From Colwellia sp. (GTDB taxonomy: Bacteria > Pseudomonadota > Gammaproteobacteria > Enterobacterales > Alteromonadaceae): a stretch of 44,261 nucleotides of DNA. Location: positions 1 to 44,261 of the forward strand of contig JABSOX010000047.1 of the NCBI GenBank assembly GCA_013215655.1, in the 5' to 3' direction. Shown here piece after piece: positions 25,640 through 35,914 of the stretch (the stretch's first letter is position 1; each line of letters begins with the position of its first letter). The notes beneath the pieces were generated by a model that was not told where the DNA came from, ran no database searches, and saw only the letters and a program-made list of their open reading frames with translations. A program made the translations under genes and the position numbers.

Positions 25640-28474
25640 TTAAAACCACTCAGGATGGATTTCTTTAAGAAGAGGGATATAGGTTCGACTCACTGGCAGC
25701 TTTTCAGCGCCGATCACAATTTTAAATTTCAGCTTAGAAATATGCTCAATATGACTCACCTTTTTAGGATTTACTAAATACGAGCGATGTACTTGAATCA
25801 AGGCAGAATCATCAAAATATAACTTTATTGTTCTCAGTCGCATTGATATATACCTTGGCTCTTTTATAGATTGTACATATATCCCCGTATATCCAGAATC
25901 TGCTTTTAAATACTTAATACGTTCTTTATATTGTGTTAACTCATGTAATTCAGCGAGGGTTGAAGGCTCCTTAACCAATGCTTTTAACGCGTTTTGAATC
26001 ATTTGTGTTTGGCTTATTAATACTTTAATTAATTGCTCATCGTCATAATCTAAAGCTGTTTTGGTAAATATTTCAATACTAAGTTCTTCAGTTTTAATTA
26101 TTTTTTTATGATTTTCTACTAAAGATGCATCCCCTAATTTAGTGATCAGTTGCTCATTTTGATAAATATTGATCTTAGAGTCGTTTTTAAGGTACTCAGC
26201 AAAAAAACGGCAGGCTTGCTCTAAGCCCTTAAAAATATCTTTGTTCGGTGTAGATGACAAATTAAACAAAGTAATATTATCAATAATACTGTTTGCATTA
26301 TTCTTATGTTCAAGGGTTTCAATAGAGGTATTTTTTTCTTCAATGCTACTGATTTCAGGAGATATATTTGCTAATGAACGTGATCCCTGTTCTTGATATG
26401 TAAAAAAAGATACCGTTGTCGGCTTAAATAAACCATGACTATATTTACTTGTTGGTATCTGCACTTGAAAAATATCAGTATCGCCCGATAGCGTTTTTAA
26501 TTGTATACCAAGTATATTTGCTTGGGCGAACAGCGGTTTAAGTTGTATATGATTAAGTACAATTTGATGGTTTTGTGTTAAATAACGGACAATCAAGTCA
26601 ACATAAGACTCATTCTCTATGATCTCAACCTCTAAATCACTTTTTTCCTGAGCACTATCACAACAAAAAATACACAAATTAAGTAAAAACTGTTGCACCT
26701 GACTATGGTCAATAAACAATTGACATGGGGTTGCATGGGACCACTTTATTCGACACTGTCGATTAATAAATATAAAGCGGTCTATGGTTACCAACAAGTC
26801 ATCTAAACTTACCACTTGTGCAACTTGTTGGCCCAAAGAACGATTCAGTTTAGTTTCAGTTAATACATGACTAATGGGCTTTAATAACTGAGAAGAGAGC
26901 ATCATCATTTGATCAATACTAGCGCTATCAAGTAAATTTTTCTTGAGTAACTCAGGTGATAACATCAATAAATTCAATAATGGCCATTCTAAATTTTGTA
27001 AATTCTTTTGCAGTAATAAAAGCTGTCTGCGTTCTTCTACATTAACCCTGTTACGTTTATTCATCAGATACAATGTACTGATAAAAATAATAATTAAAAT
27101 GATAATGAATTGAAAAACGGGTATTAATATATTTTTATGTTCTTGCCATAAAACTATACTCTTGTAATACATCCCTTGAAAAAAGTGATAGTGGAAAAAT
27201 GTACTGACTAAAACGAAATCACCATTATGAAGCTGACGTATCGCAACGCCTGCTAAATTTTGCTGTTTCGCATAGGCTACTTTATTAGCAACTGAACGAT
27301 CACTTTCAAAAGCAATAAAATGCCCACCAAATCGTTCGGGATTAAAGAGGTAACTGCTTTTACTAAAATCATCCCAATATTGTTGATAAGTACCTAAGGC
27401 TAAAATATAAGATAAACTTTTTCTTGTATATAAACCGGTAGCACCCGCAACTTCACTATCCCAACTGCCCCAACTTAATTTTTTTGCTGATTGATGCAAA
27501 CCTTGATTATCGGCATTTACCCCTTCCCAACCAATAGCATAAGAGGGTAAAGCAATAACAATTTTTTCATTATCAATTGAAAATTCATTTAACCTGGCAA
27601 TTAAACCACTGATAGACTCATCATCACTTTGTAAAAATAATGGTGATAAATGACTGGTTTTTGAACTTTCATCTCCAGCTATTTGACTAACATCTAAAAT
27701 AACTAAATCAACACTTTCACTTAACAAGCTTGTTTGCCAATCATCCTCCAAAGAATACGGAGCTATAGAAACTTGTAACCAGTATGCCTTTGATAAAAAA
27801 GATAACTGTTGTTTAATTTCTGCTAATAACAAGGCTAAATTTACGGGGTCAGTTTCTTGATTTGCAATTAAATTTTCTTTTAGCGATTGAGGTTTATGGA
27901 TTGGAAACTGCCAGTCAATTTCAATACCATCAAATTGATATTTCAGCATAAAATCAATTGCTGATTTAGCAATGATTTCACGACCTTTTGTTGTTGATGA
28001 TACCGAAGAAAAATACTCTGAACGTCCCCAACCACCAATACTGATAATGTTTGCCAATTGGGGATGTTGATGTTTTATTTTTATTAATTGTCCAAAACTA
28101 CCTAATATTACCTCTTGCTCAAGATTAGTATTTGGATATAAATGTTCTATATCGGCAAAAGCGTCACCCACTTCTATTTCACCCTTTTTATTTAGATAGG
28201 CACTTTGATAGACAAGATGAGTCATTAATTGTAATGGTAAATCAAGGATATGAACGTTGGGGCTATAAATAGACCATTGAGAGTAGTAGCCCATTACTAT
28301 AGGAGGCTGAGTGGTAGCACTTAGGTTTACTTGTTCATCCTTAGCATGAATATTTGAAGAATAAAAAATAACCAGAAAAAAAATAAAGAAGATAAATTTA
28401 ACAATAGGAACTGTAAATAACCTTTGCCTACTTTCCTCCATAACACTATAGTTATTATTGTTTATATGATTCAT
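25640..28474 (-). CDS. Transmembrane GH18-pseudoenzyme / LytTR one-component regulator
   Basis: The 944-residue chimera has a hydrophobic segment at about 25-43, a periplasmic GH18 domain at about 58-415 and a second transmembrane helix at about 450-471. A histidine-kinase-like core at about 480-680, a GAF-like stretch at about 735-832 and a LytTR DNA-binding domain at about 848-944 (with VHRSYLVNPKKV) follow. The GH18 barrel keeps SIGGWG (145-150), but its catalytic motif reads DGIEIDWQ (182-189). The second Asp is Glu and the acid Glu is Gln, so hydrolysis is not expected while sugar binding may remain. The kinase core lacks the phospho-accepting His box (LEWPLL replaces it) and has only a remnant N-box (QQFLLNL), so it too looks dead. 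I infer a ligand sensor that controls DNA binding directly, probably for the adjacent receptor operon. ATG 28441 is an alternative start. Confidence 0.88.
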   Translation of the reverse strand: MNHINNNNYSVMEESRQRLFTVPIVKFIFFIFFLVIFYSSNIHAKDEQVNLSATTQPPIVMGYYSQWSIYSPNVHILDLPLQLMTHLVYQSAYLNKKGEIEVGDAFADIEHLYPNTNLEQEVILGSFGQLIKIKHQHPQLANIISIGGWGRSEYFSSVSSTTKGREIIAKSAIDFMLKYQFDGIEIDWQFPIHKPQSLKENLIANQETDPVNLALLLAEIKQQLSFLSKAYWLQVSIAPYSLEDDWQTSLLSESVDLVILDVSQIAGDESSKTSHLSPLFLQSDDESISGLIARLNEFSIDNEKIVIALPSYAIGWEGVNADNQGLHQSAKKLSWGSWDSEVAGATGLYTRKSLSYILALGTYQQYWDDFSKSSYLFNPERFGGHFIAFESDRSVANKVAYAKQQNLAGVAIRQLHNGDFVLVSTFFHYHFFQGMYYKSIVLWQEHKNILIPVFQFIIILIIIFISTLYLMNKRNRVNVEERRQLLLLQKNLQNLEWPLLNLLMLSPELLKKNLLDSASIDQMMMLSSQLLKPISHVLTETKLNRSLGQQVAQVVSLDDLLVTIDRFIFINRQCRIKWSHATPCQLFIDHSQVQQFLLNLCIFCCDSAQEKSDLEVEIIENESYVDLIVRYLTQNHQIVLNHIQLKPLFAQANILGIQLKTLSGDTDIFQVQIPTSKYSHGLFKPTTVSFFTYQEQGSRSLANISPEISSIEEKNTSIETLEHKNNANSIIDNITLFNLSSTPNKDIFKGLEQACRFFAEYLKNDSKINIYQNEQLITKLGDASLVENHKKIIKTEELSIEIFTKTALDYDDEQLIKVLISQTQMIQNALKALVKEPSTLAELHELTQYKERIKYLKADSGYTGIYVQSIKEPRYISMRLRTIKLYFDDSALIQVHRSYLVNPKKVSHIEHISKLKFKIVIGAEKLPVSRTYIPLLKEIHPEWF

Positions 28475-28647
28475 GCTAATTCAATCAAGCAAAGATATAA
28501 TAAGCATATCAGTTTTATTCTTTATTTATCTGAATATTACATATGCCTTTATCAAAGGTAACAAGAGAGAATTAGTCCGTCTTTTACTCTGTTTTGTTGA
28601 AAGACTTCCTGAGATAATAAATAAATATTAATAATAGAGCCTTCAAC

Positions 28648-28935
28648 ATGACGCTTAAAGAAAGTAAAGCCACCAAAAAGCTTATGAGTAAACATGATAA
28701 GTTAATCCATAGTGAAGGTCTTACCGTTGATTCACATATTCAACGAGAACAAGAAGAATGGATAATGAATACCGTCATGGTTAAAGATATAGATGTACCC
28801 TTTAAATATAAACGAAAAAAAAAGTACAAGTCATTGGCCAAAAACCAAGTGAGTATCACCTATTACCCCGGTATTGAATCTATCGCGGGTTTTGAAATGG
28901 AAGTGATGAACGTTGTTAGAATTAAACTTTGCTAA
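28648..28935 (+). CDS. Small conserved-looking hypothetical protein
   Basis: The 95-residue, lysine-rich, soluble protein has no signal or membrane segment. The N-terminal third is charged and probably flexible. From about residue 40 there is a compact part with VKDIDVPFKYKRKKKYKSL and ITYYPGIESIAGFEMEVMNVVRIKL. This part resembles small uncharacterised proteins I associate with Alteromonadales, but I cannot name the family. The ribosome site is weak, and an internal ATG at codon 40 could be the real start. It is divergent from the GH18-LytTR sensor with 173 bases between. No function is offered. Confidence 0.6.
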   Translation: MTLKESKATKKLMSKHDKLIHSEGLTVDSHIQREQEEWIMNTVMVKDIDVPFKYKRKKKYKSLAKNQVSITYYPGIESIAGFEMEVMNVVRIKLC

Positions 28936-29156
28936 CACTATTTTTATAACTATTTAATATAAAAAACATCATTAATATTCAATACCTTTATAAAAACAAT
29001 GGTTTTCCCATTTATTTCGTTTATTTTCCAATCGTCTATTGACGAATCACTCGCCATCTTACATAAATAAGTTGTACACGATAAAAAAACTAGTTGATCT
29101 GAGTCAGCACATTCATAACCGTTAAGTACTTTTCGGTGCAGTAGGAGGAAGTAATT

Positions 29157-29753
29157 ATGATCTTAAACCATATCTGGGGACTATATACTCATCCCAAAGA
29201 GGAATGGCAAACGATTGAAAAACGCCATGAAAGTTTGACTTACAGTATGGTGCATATCTTGGTCATGGCACTCATTCCAGCAATTTGTGGCTATTATGCT
29301 GCCGCACATATTGGTTGGTCAATAGGAACCACCGAGCCATTAATGTTATCAGAATCAAGTGCTTTAGTGATGTCTCTAGTAATGTATTCAGCCTTGGTTG
29401 TTGGAGTTATTGCTTTAGCATACTTAATTCATTGGATGGCAAAAACCTTTGATTCCACACCGGACTTTACACAATCATTGGAGTTAGCTGCCTATACTGC
29501 GACACCATTATTAATGGTCGGTATCACTGCACTATTTCCAGTATTATGGTTTGTTGTAATGGCTTGTTTAGGGGCAATGTCATATTCGGTATATCTATTA
29601 TACTCCGGTGTACCCATTATGATGAATATCCCAGAAGGAAAAGGCTTCATTTACGCAAGCTCAGTAGTAACCTGTGGTTTGGTATTATTGGTAGGCTTAT
29701 TGACTGCAAGTGTCATCTTGTTTGGTGTAGGTTTGGGTCCTGAATATCTATAG
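29157..29753 (+). CDS. yohC: Yip1-family inner-membrane protein, YohC-like
   Basis: The 198-residue protein with five predicted helices resembles Escherichia coli YohC along its whole length. The opening HIWGLYTHPKEEWQTIEKR, then MALIPAICGYY, IGWSIG, a YTATPLLMVGITALFPVLW helix pair and a YSGVPIMMNI segment all follow the Yip1 pattern. The role of bacterial Yip1 proteins is unknown. A very strong Shine-Dalgarno TAGGAGG stands at 29142-29148, nine bases before ATG. It appears monocistronic and ends in a strong bidirectional terminator shared with purF. Confidence 0.88.
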   Translation: MILNHIWGLYTHPKEEWQTIEKRHESLTYSMVHILVMALIPAICGYYAAAHIGWSIGTTEPLMLSESSALVMSLVMYSALVVGVIALAYLIHWMAKTFDSTPDFTQSLELAAYTATPLLMVGITALFPVLWFVVMACLGAMSYSVYLLYSGVPIMMNIPEGKGFIYASSVVTCGLVLLVGLLTASVILFGVGLGPEYL

Positions 29754-29800
29754 TTAAATAACAAATATACGAGGCTCTTTTACGTCAATAGCCTCTACAT

Positions 29801-29834
29801 AAAAAAGCACTTTATTAAAATAAAGTGCTTTTTT
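29801..29834. terminator. Bidirectional rho-independent terminator between yohC and purF
   Basis: Perfect 14-base stem AAAAAAGCACTTTA (29801-29814) and TAAAGTGCTTTTTT (29821-29834) with a 6-base loop. The A/T ends give a T-run in both directions and serve the convergent yohC-like and purF genes. A GAGGCT/AGCCTC hairpin (29771-29795) precedes it. Confidence 0.9.
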
Positions 29835-29921
29835 AATATGTTCTTTTTAGATTTTCATTAATTTTTATTTTAGCTTAACTTTATTTTAAATAATGAAAAT
29901 TCATAAACCTTAATTTTACTT

Positions 29922-31439
29922 TTATTCATCACCTTCATTGTACATATCAATGATAGAATCAGCATTTTTATCAGAATCTTCTTTTGTTGCGTTGTTTCTC
30001 ATCGCATCCAGTTTGTCTAAATAAGCTTGATTGATGTCATTAGTAATATATTGGCCATTAAATACTGAAGTATCAAATGTCGTTATTTCAGGATTTGCAG
30101 AGCCAACAGCTGCAACTAAATCTTCCAATGTTTGATAGATAAGTTTATCCGCACCAATTAACTGGCAAATGTCATCAAGTTCACGACCATGGGCAATTAA
30201 CTCATTTGCACTTGGCATATCGATTCCGTATACATTTGGAAAACGAACTTCTGGAGCTGCCGAAGCAAAATAAACTTTTTTAGCTCCTGCGGCACGAGCC
30301 ATTTCTATTATTTGCCCTGATGTAGTACCACGAACAATAGAGTCATCAACCAATAAAACATTTTTACCGGTGAATTCAGCTGCGATTGCATTGAGCTTTT
30401 GACGTACAGATTTTTTACGTTGCTCTTGCCCCGGCATGATGAACGTTCGACCAATGTAGCGATTTTTAACAAAGCCCTGACGATAAGGAAGGTTTAATTG
30501 CTGTGCAATTTCTAAAGCCGTATCACACGATGTTTCAGGAATTGGAATAACCACATCAATATCTAGATCTTCCCACTCGGTCGATATTTTTGCTCCTAAT
30601 TTTTTACCCATTTCAATTCGCGAACCATAGACAGAAATTTTATCCATGGTTGAGTCTGGGCGAGCAAAATATACATATTCAAAAATACATGGGTTAAACG
30701 CCGGGTTTTCAGCACATTGTTGGCTATGTATTTGACCATCTTCAGAAAAGAAAATGGTTTCACCCGGAGCTATATCACGAACAAAATCAAAACCACAAGC
30801 ATCAAGAGCTACTGACTCAGAAGCAACCATGTACTCAACGCCGCTACCATTACTACGTTTACCAAAAACCAATGGACGAATACCATTAGGGTCACGAAAA
30901 GCAATTAAGCCATGACCTATAATCAACGCAACCGTTGCATAAGCACCACGAACACGTTTATGGACATTGCCTACAGCCGAAAAAATATCTGTTGGTGTTA
31001 AATCTAAGTTACTGTTTAATTGCAGCTCATGACCAAGAATATTGAGTAATAACTCTGAATCTGATGTTGTATTAACATGTCGACGAGCTTCGGTATTTAG
31101 CCAGATTTTTAACTCTTCTGCATTGGTCAAATTACCGTTATGTGCCAACGAGATACCAAAAGGTGAATTAGCATAAAAGGGTTGCGCTTCGGATGAACTT
31201 GATGTGCCAGCAGTAGGATAACGGATATGACCGATACCGATATTACCCTGCAACCGCATCATATGACGCGTATGGAATACATCTTTTACTAATCCATTCG
31301 CTTTACGCATTCTAAACATATTATCACTAATCGTAACAATACCTGCTGCGTCTTGCCCCCGGTGTTGAAGTACCGTTAAGCCATCATATAATAATTGACT
31401 AACGGGCGTTTTACCGACAATACCAACAATACCACACAT
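29922..31439 (-). CDS. purF: Amidophosphoribosyltransferase, first step of purine synthesis
   Basis: The 505-residue cytoplasmic enzyme makes 5-phosphoribosylamine from PRPP and glutamine. After Met removal, Cys2 of [10 protein letters not shown] is the glutaminase nucleophile. An N-terminal Ntn glutaminase domain spans to about 235. The phosphoribosyltransferase domain carries the PRPP loop [19 protein letters not shown] before ATG 31439 marks the start. cvpA lies 18 bases upstream, the usual cvpA-purF pair. The length is that of the E. coli enzyme (505). No PurR-like operator was recognised in front of the operon. Confidence 0.97.
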   Translation of the reverse strand: MCGIVGIVGKTPVSQLLYDGLTVLQHRGQDAAGIVTISDNMFRMRKANGLVKDVFHTRHMMRLQGNIGIGHIRYPTAGTSSSSEAQPFYANSPFGISLAHNGNLTNAEELKIWLNTEARRHVNTTSDSELLLNILGHELQLNSNLDLTPTDIFSAVGNVHKRVRGAYATVALIIGHGLIAFRDPNGIRPLVFGKRSNGSGVEYMVASESVALDACGFDFVRDIAPGETIFFSEDGQIHSQQCAENPAFNPCIFEYVYFARPDSTMDKISVYGSRIEMGKKLGAKISTEWEDLDIDVVIPIPETSCDTALEIAQQLNLPYRQGFVKNRYIGRTFIMPGQEQRKKSVRQKLNAIAAEFTGKNVLLVDDSIVRGTTSGQIIEMARAAGAKKVYFASAAPEVRFPNVYGIDMPSANELIAHGRELDDICQLIGADKLIYQTLEDLVAAVGSANPEITTFDTSVFNGQYITNDINQAYLDKLDAMRNNATKEDSDKNADSIIDMYNEGDE

Positions 31440-31457
31440 GAATTTATCTCCGCCGAA

Positions 31458-31946
31458 CTATGTTTGAATTAGAAAACTTGATGATTGTTTGAGGTACTCA
31501 AAAAACCACACAACAATTAATTTGAACTCAGGAATAAGTACTGAACTTTGCCACCATGGGCTTGATGATGCAGGTGTAAAAGCATCCATAAAAAACAGTA
31601 TGGCACTGACCACCAATACACCTCTTAAAGCACCAAATGCTAAACCTAAAACTCTATCTGTACCTGATAAACCCGTTTTACTGACCAATTGCCCAATAAT
31701 GTAATTAATTAAAGCACCAAGAACTAATGTTGCAATAAAAAGAATTGCAATGGATGCGGCATTACGAAGGAATGGATCAGAAATATTTGTTAAGAAACTT
31801 GCAAGGTTTACGTAGAAACTACTGGCAATAAAAAAAGCACCGATCCAAATAACTAAAGAAATTGCTTCTTTAACAAAACCGCGAGCTAAACTGATTAATG
31901 TTGAAATGCCAACAACTGCCAAAATGGCATAATCTACCCAAATCAT
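31458..31946 (-). CDS. cvpA: CvpA family inner-membrane protein
   Basis: The 162-residue protein has four hydrophobic helices, opening MIWVDYAILAVVGISTLISLARGFVKEAISLVIWIG and closing with SPWWQSS, both typical of CvpA. In E. coli it is needed for colicin V production and contributes to envelope homeostasis. Its position directly upstream of purF is conserved across gammaproteobacteria and supports the call. It is probably co-transcribed with dedD (71 bases upstream) and purF. Confidence 0.94.
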   Translation of the reverse strand: MIWVDYAILAVVGISTLISLARGFVKEAISLVIWIGAFFIASSFYVNLASFLTNISDPFLRNAASIAILFIATLVLGALINYIIGQLVSKTGLSGTDRVLGLAFGALRGVLVVSAILFFMDAFTPASSSPWWQSSVLIPEFKLIVVWFFEYLKQSSSFLIQT

Positions 31947-32017
31947 ATTTTGAATGTTCTCATTGATTAGAGGCGCGCATTCTAACAGAACCCCATCAGG
32001 TTTAGCTAACTTTTTTA

Positions 32018-32668
32018 TTATTTTGTTGGATAAAAACGAGCAACTTTTCCTTGCACGTTAGTTAACTTTTTAAGTAAAGGCAGTTTTTTATCCAATGTTT
32101 GCTTTCTAAGCTCAGGACCAATAAAGACTTTTGTTAAAGTACCATTTTTAGTTTTGATCGGTTTAGTAAAAGCGGTATAACCATTCTTTTTTAATTTACT
32201 CAGCAACTCATTGACGTTATTTTTATGACGAAAACTGCCTAACTGTATTACCCATGCCTGTTTACCACTCAATTTAGTTGGGATCGTTTTTTTAGCTTTA
32301 GGACGTTTTTCTGAAGGCTTAAATTGCGTTTTTTTCTCAAGAACAACGACCTTAAGGGTTTCAGTGCTTTGCGTTTTATTTACATTGCTTTTATCTGGTT
32401 TATTTTCATTGAGGGAGTCGTCAATAAAATTAAGGGTATTATCTTGAGCAACTTCTTCAGATAACTGTTCTGTCGCTGTATTTTGCAAATCTCTTTTTGG
32501 AAAGCGCTTTTTCTCTAAAACTACATTCATATTAGGTGCGGTGGGAATATTATCGAAATCGACTTGATAAGTTTTTTTATCGCCGTCAAGAAGATCGGGT
32601 AAAAATATAATCGCAACGGCAGCCACAATCACGGTTCCCACTAAACGGTTTTGAAAAGGTGTAGACAA
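32018..32668 (-). CDS. dedD: DedD-like SPOR-domain cell division protein
   Basis: The 216-residue protein has a short cytoplasmic N-terminus, one transmembrane helix (LVGTVIVAAVAIIFLPDLL, about 9-27) and a long Lys/Asn-rich periplasmic linker. A C-terminal SPOR domain lies at about 142-214 (WVIQLGSFRHKNNVNELLSKL, then VFIGPELRK). SPOR domains bind denuded septal peptidoglycan, and DedD promotes constriction. The start codon is TTG at 32668, with AGGAG six bases upstream. No ATG fits, so a low-efficiency start is probably real. It follows folC as in E. coli. Confidence 0.92.
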   Translation of the reverse strand: MSTPFQNRLVGTVIVAAVAIIFLPDLLDGDKKTYQVDFDNIPTAPNMNVVLEKKRFPKRDLQNTATEQLSEEVAQDNTLNFIDDSLNENKPDKSNVNKTQSTETLKVVVLEKKTQFKPSEKRPKAKKTIPTKLSGKQAWVIQLGSFRHKNNVNELLSKLKKNGYTAFTKPIKTKNGTLTKVFIGPELRKQTLDKKLPLLKKLTNVQGKVARFYPTK

Positions 32669-32693
32669 GTTAATCTCCTAAATAAATTGATCA

Positions 32694-33953
32694 CTAAATC
32701 AATAAACGTCTGACTTCAGCAACGGTAAAAAAGGAACCAAAAACAAGCACCAAATCACCTGTTGTTGCATTTTCTGATGCTATATTAAATGCCTGAGTGA
32801 CATTGTCAAAACAAATAAGTTCTTTACTGAATTCATTGAGCTTTTCTGCAATTTCGCTAGCCGCTGCCGCTCGTGGAGCTTGTAAGGTGCCTAAATACCA
32901 AGTATCAACATACTCGATTAAAGGTTTAAGAACATTGCTAATATCTTTATCTGCTAACATGCCAACAACAGCATATATTTTACTGTATTTCATTTGACTG
33001 AGTTGCGAAGCAAGATAACGCGCTGCTTGTGGGTTGTGACCAACATCTAACATCACATCACAATGTTGTTTAAAAATTTCACTACGACCAGCAACACGTG
33101 TTTTATCGATAATATTATTAATGATGTCACGGTCTAACGATACATTTAACAATGACAATACTGATAATGCGGTGGCAACATTATCCATAGGTATGTGCGG
33201 TAAGTGCAGCTCACTAAAAACTTGTTCACCTAACTGCCATTGCCAATAAGCATGACTTTTCTCTACAGAAAAATGTTGGTTTCGACAAACTAATTTAGCA
33301 TCAAGTTTTTTTATGTAGGCAAGCAGAGATTTAGGCGGGTCAATATCACCAACAACCACATTGCCATTAGCGCGTATAATACCTGCTTTTTCAATGGCAA
33401 TGGTTTCTCTGTTATTACCTAAAAAAGATTGGTGGTCAAGGTCAATGGTGGTAATAACGGCTACATCGCAGTCAATAATATTTGTTGCATCTAGGCGCCC
33501 ACCAAGACCTACTTCAAGTAGAATAACGCTAGGCTTTTGTGCCATTAAAATAAGAAAAGCAGCTAAGGTGGTATATTCATAATAACTCAAGGTGATATCA
33601 CCGCGAGTTCTTTCTATCAACTCAAATGCTTGAATAAGACTATTATCATCAATGTCTTGACTATTTATGCGTAGACGTTCGTTAAAATGCTCAAGATGAG
33701 GAGATGAATAAACAGCAACAGACTTTCCTTCCGTAATAAATGCGTTTTCAAGAAATGCACAGGTTGTTCCTTTACCATTTGTACCCGCAACGGTAATGAC
33801 TGTGGCAAAATCAAAATTGATAGTAAGTAAGACCGCAACTTTCTGCATTCTTACTAAACCTAGGTCTATTTCAATATGATGTAAATTTTCTAAATAAGAA
33901 AGCCACTCAGTAAGGTTATTCCTTGATGAGTGGCTTAAATTGTTATCTACCAT
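32694..33953 (-). CDS. folC: Dihydrofolate synthase / folylpolyglutamate synthase
   Basis: The 419-residue Mur-ligase-family enzyme adds glutamate to dihydropteroate and to folates. The ATP loop VAGTNGKGTTCAFLE lies near 55-69, LLEVGLGGRLDATN near 144-157 carries the conserved Mg site, and the C-terminal domain has DVGHNPQAARYLA. Length matches E. coli FolC (422). It lies 53 bases after accD, in the conserved accD-folC-dedD order. The call is secure. Confidence 0.96.
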   Translation of the reverse strand: MVDNNLSHSSRNNLTEWLSYLENLHHIEIDLGLVRMQKVAVLLTINFDFATVITVAGTNGKGTTCAFLENAFITEGKSVAVYSSPHLEHFNERLRINSQDIDDNSLIQAFELIERTRGDITLSYYEYTTLAAFLILMAQKPSVILLEVGLGGRLDATNIIDCDVAVITTIDLDHQSFLGNNRETIAIEKAGIIRANGNVVVGDIDPPKSLLAYIKKLDAKLVCRNQHFSVEKSHAYWQWQLGEQVFSELHLPHIPMDNVATALSVLSLLNVSLDRDIINNIIDKTRVAGRSEIFKQHCDVMLDVGHNPQAARYLASQLSQMKYSKIYAVVGMLADKDISNVLKPLIEYVDTWYLGTLQAPRAAAASEIAEKLNEFSKELICFDNVTQAFNIASENATTGDLVLVFGSFFTVAEVRRLLI

Positions 33954-34006
33954 TTTTCGCTTAATACTCGTTGAGTTAACGTTCTTAAGAGGATTGACTA
34001 AAAAAA

Positions 34007-34876
34007 TTAACTATTAGCTTTTGGGCTTGGCTGCCCCATAAATTTAGCCAACATGCGTGCTAAGGTATCACGCATGTTTCGACGATCAACAATTATATCT
34101 ATCGCGCCTTTTTCTAGTAAAAATTCACTGCGTTGAAAACCTTCTGGAAGTTTTTCACGAACGGTTTGCTCAATCACTCGAGGCCCAGCAAAACCAATTA
34201 ATGCTTTAGGCTCTGCAACATTAATATCGCCTAACATCGCTAAACTTGCAGAAACACCGCCCATGGTGGGGTCAGTAAGTACTGAAACATAAGGTAAACC
34301 TTGCTCACTCATTTTTGCTAAAGCGGCACTGGTTTTAGCCATTTGCATTAATGAAAATAAGGCTTCTTGCATACGTGCGCCGCCACTGGCAGAAAAACAC
34401 ACTAAAGGAACTCTATGCTCAAGACAATACTCAACACCTTTAACAAAACGAGCACCAACTACTGATGCCATTGAACCACCCAAAAAGCCAAATTCAAATG
34501 CTGCAGCAACAATTGGCATGCCTTGTAGTTCACCTCTCATGACAATTAAAGCATCTTTTTCACCAGTATTTTTTCGAGCGGCACTCAAGCGGTCTTTATA
34601 TTTTTTAGAATCTTTAAATTTTAGAATATCTTGAGCTTCAAATTCTTCACCAAGTTCAATTCTTTCACCTTGATCTAAAAAGCTATCAATGCGCTTTCTA
34701 GCACTAATGCGCATATGATGATCACATTTAGGACACACCGACATTTGTCGTTCTAATTCAACTTTATAAAGAACAGCACTACAAGAAGTACACTTACACC
34801 ATACTCCTTCAGGAACACCACGCTTTTGTGCTGCCATTGATTTAGCTTTTGGGAGAATTTTTTCTATCCAGCTCAT
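34007..34876 (-). CDS. accD: Acetyl-CoA carboxylase carboxyltransferase subunit beta
   Basis: The 289-residue subunit, with AccA, transfers the carboxyl group from biotin to acetyl-CoA in the first step of fatty acid synthesis. The N-terminal zinc finger is visible (C29, C32, C48, C51 in CKCTSC and VCPKC). The carboxyltransferase core includes [21 protein letters not shown] and [16 protein letters not shown]. Length is close to the E. coli protein (304). The dedA gene often found between truA and accD is absent here. Confidence 0.97.
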   Translation of the reverse strand: MSWIEKILPKAKSMAAQKRGVPEGVWCKCTSCSAVLYKVELERQMSVCPKCDHHMRISARKRIDSFLDQGERIELGEEFEAQDILKFKDSKKYKDRLSAARKNTGEKDALIVMRGELQGMPIVAAAFEFGFLGGSMASVVGARFVKGVEYCLEHRVPLVCFSASGGARMQEALFSLMQMAKTSAALAKMSEQGLPYVSVLTDPTMGGVSASLAMLGDINVAEPKALIGFAGPRVIEQTVREKLPEGFQRSEFLLEKGAIDIIVDRRNMRDTLARMLAKFMGQPSPKANS

Positions 34877-35037
34877 AATTAAATTTTTGCCTATTGCACG
34901 AGAAAATTTGAAATTTAGCGTTTAAGTTAGCCGACTAAACACCAAATATAGAGTATTAACAAATATAACCGTGGATTAAACCACAGTTTAGCCCCTGTTT
35001 AATATAAAAAACTGGTCTGTTGTGTTGTTTTTTTTAC

Positions 35038-35820
35038 TTAAGTAAGGAATAACGGCCCTAAATGGCGTTTTGGTAGCTCAAATTGCTCAGGGTAATCAAC
35101 ACCGACAAAATATAGACCGGCCGCTGCTGCTGTCATTCCAGCCATACAACGGTTCTTTGCATCAAGCACTTCTTTGATCCATTCAACAGACTCCAAACCT
35201 TCACCAACTCTCATCAAAGACCCTGCAAAGTTTCGGATCATATGATGTAAAAAAGCATTGCCTTTAACATCAATAATAATATAGTCACCTTGGCGTGTCA
35301 CATTACAATGAAGCATAGTTCGAACCGGAGAATGCGATTGACAATGCACCGTTCTAAATGAAGTAAAATCATGTTTACCAATAAAATATTGCGCCGCTTG
35401 ATGCATCAATTTCTCATCGAGTGCTTGGTGGTAAAAACTGATCCCTTTACTTAAAATAGCTGAACGTAAACGGCTATTATAAATAATATAGCGATACCTT
35501 CTAGCGGTTGCACTAAAGCGAGCATGAAACGCTTCATCAACCTGCTTTACCCAAGCAACGGCAATATCATAGGGTAAATGTGTATTTACTCCTAAAGTCC
35601 AAGCAACGTCTTTTCTCACTTGCTCGGTATCAAAGTGAATAATTTGATTAGTTGCACTAACGCCAGTGTCTGTACGACCAGCACATACAACAGTTATTGG
35701 TTCATTGGCAATTACAGACAGTGCTTTTTCTAATTTCTCTTGCACACTAATTACATTGTTTTGGCGCTGCCAACCATGATATTTAGCGCCATCATATTCT
35801 ACACCTAAAGCATATCGCAT
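35038..35820 (-). CDS. truA: tRNA pseudouridine(38-40) synthase TruA
   Basis: The 260-residue enzyme modifies uridines 38-40 of the tRNA anticodon arm. The catalytic Asp is D51 in [11 protein letters not shown]. Other landmarks are [12 protein letters not shown] near the N-terminus and [18 protein letters not shown] near 200. I chose ATG 35820 because GGAG stands six bases upstream and family members begin [11 protein letters not shown]. An in-frame extension up to 35877 has no support. It is the first gene of the truA-accD-folC-dedD-cvpA-purF run, though 161 bases separate it from accD. Confidence 0.96.
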   Translation of the reverse strand: MRYALGVEYDGAKYHGWQRQNNVISVQEKLEKALSVIANEPITVVCAGRTDTGVSATNQIIHFDTEQVRKDVAWTLGVNTHLPYDIAVAWVKQVDEAFHARFSATARRYRYIIYNSRLRSAILSKGISFYHQALDEKLMHQAAQYFIGKHDFTSFRTVHCQSHSPVRTMLHCNVTRQGDYIIIDVKGNAFLHHMIRNFAGSLMRVGEGLESVEWIKEVLDAKNRCMAGMTAAAAGLYFVGVDYPEQFELPKRHLGPLFLT

Positions 35821-35914
35821 TATTTTCTCCGCGGTTGCGTGGCGCGCATTATCCAATATTTTGATCAGTAATATCAATATTATTTATGGTGATGGAAACC
35901 GCTCTAAGTTTTCT

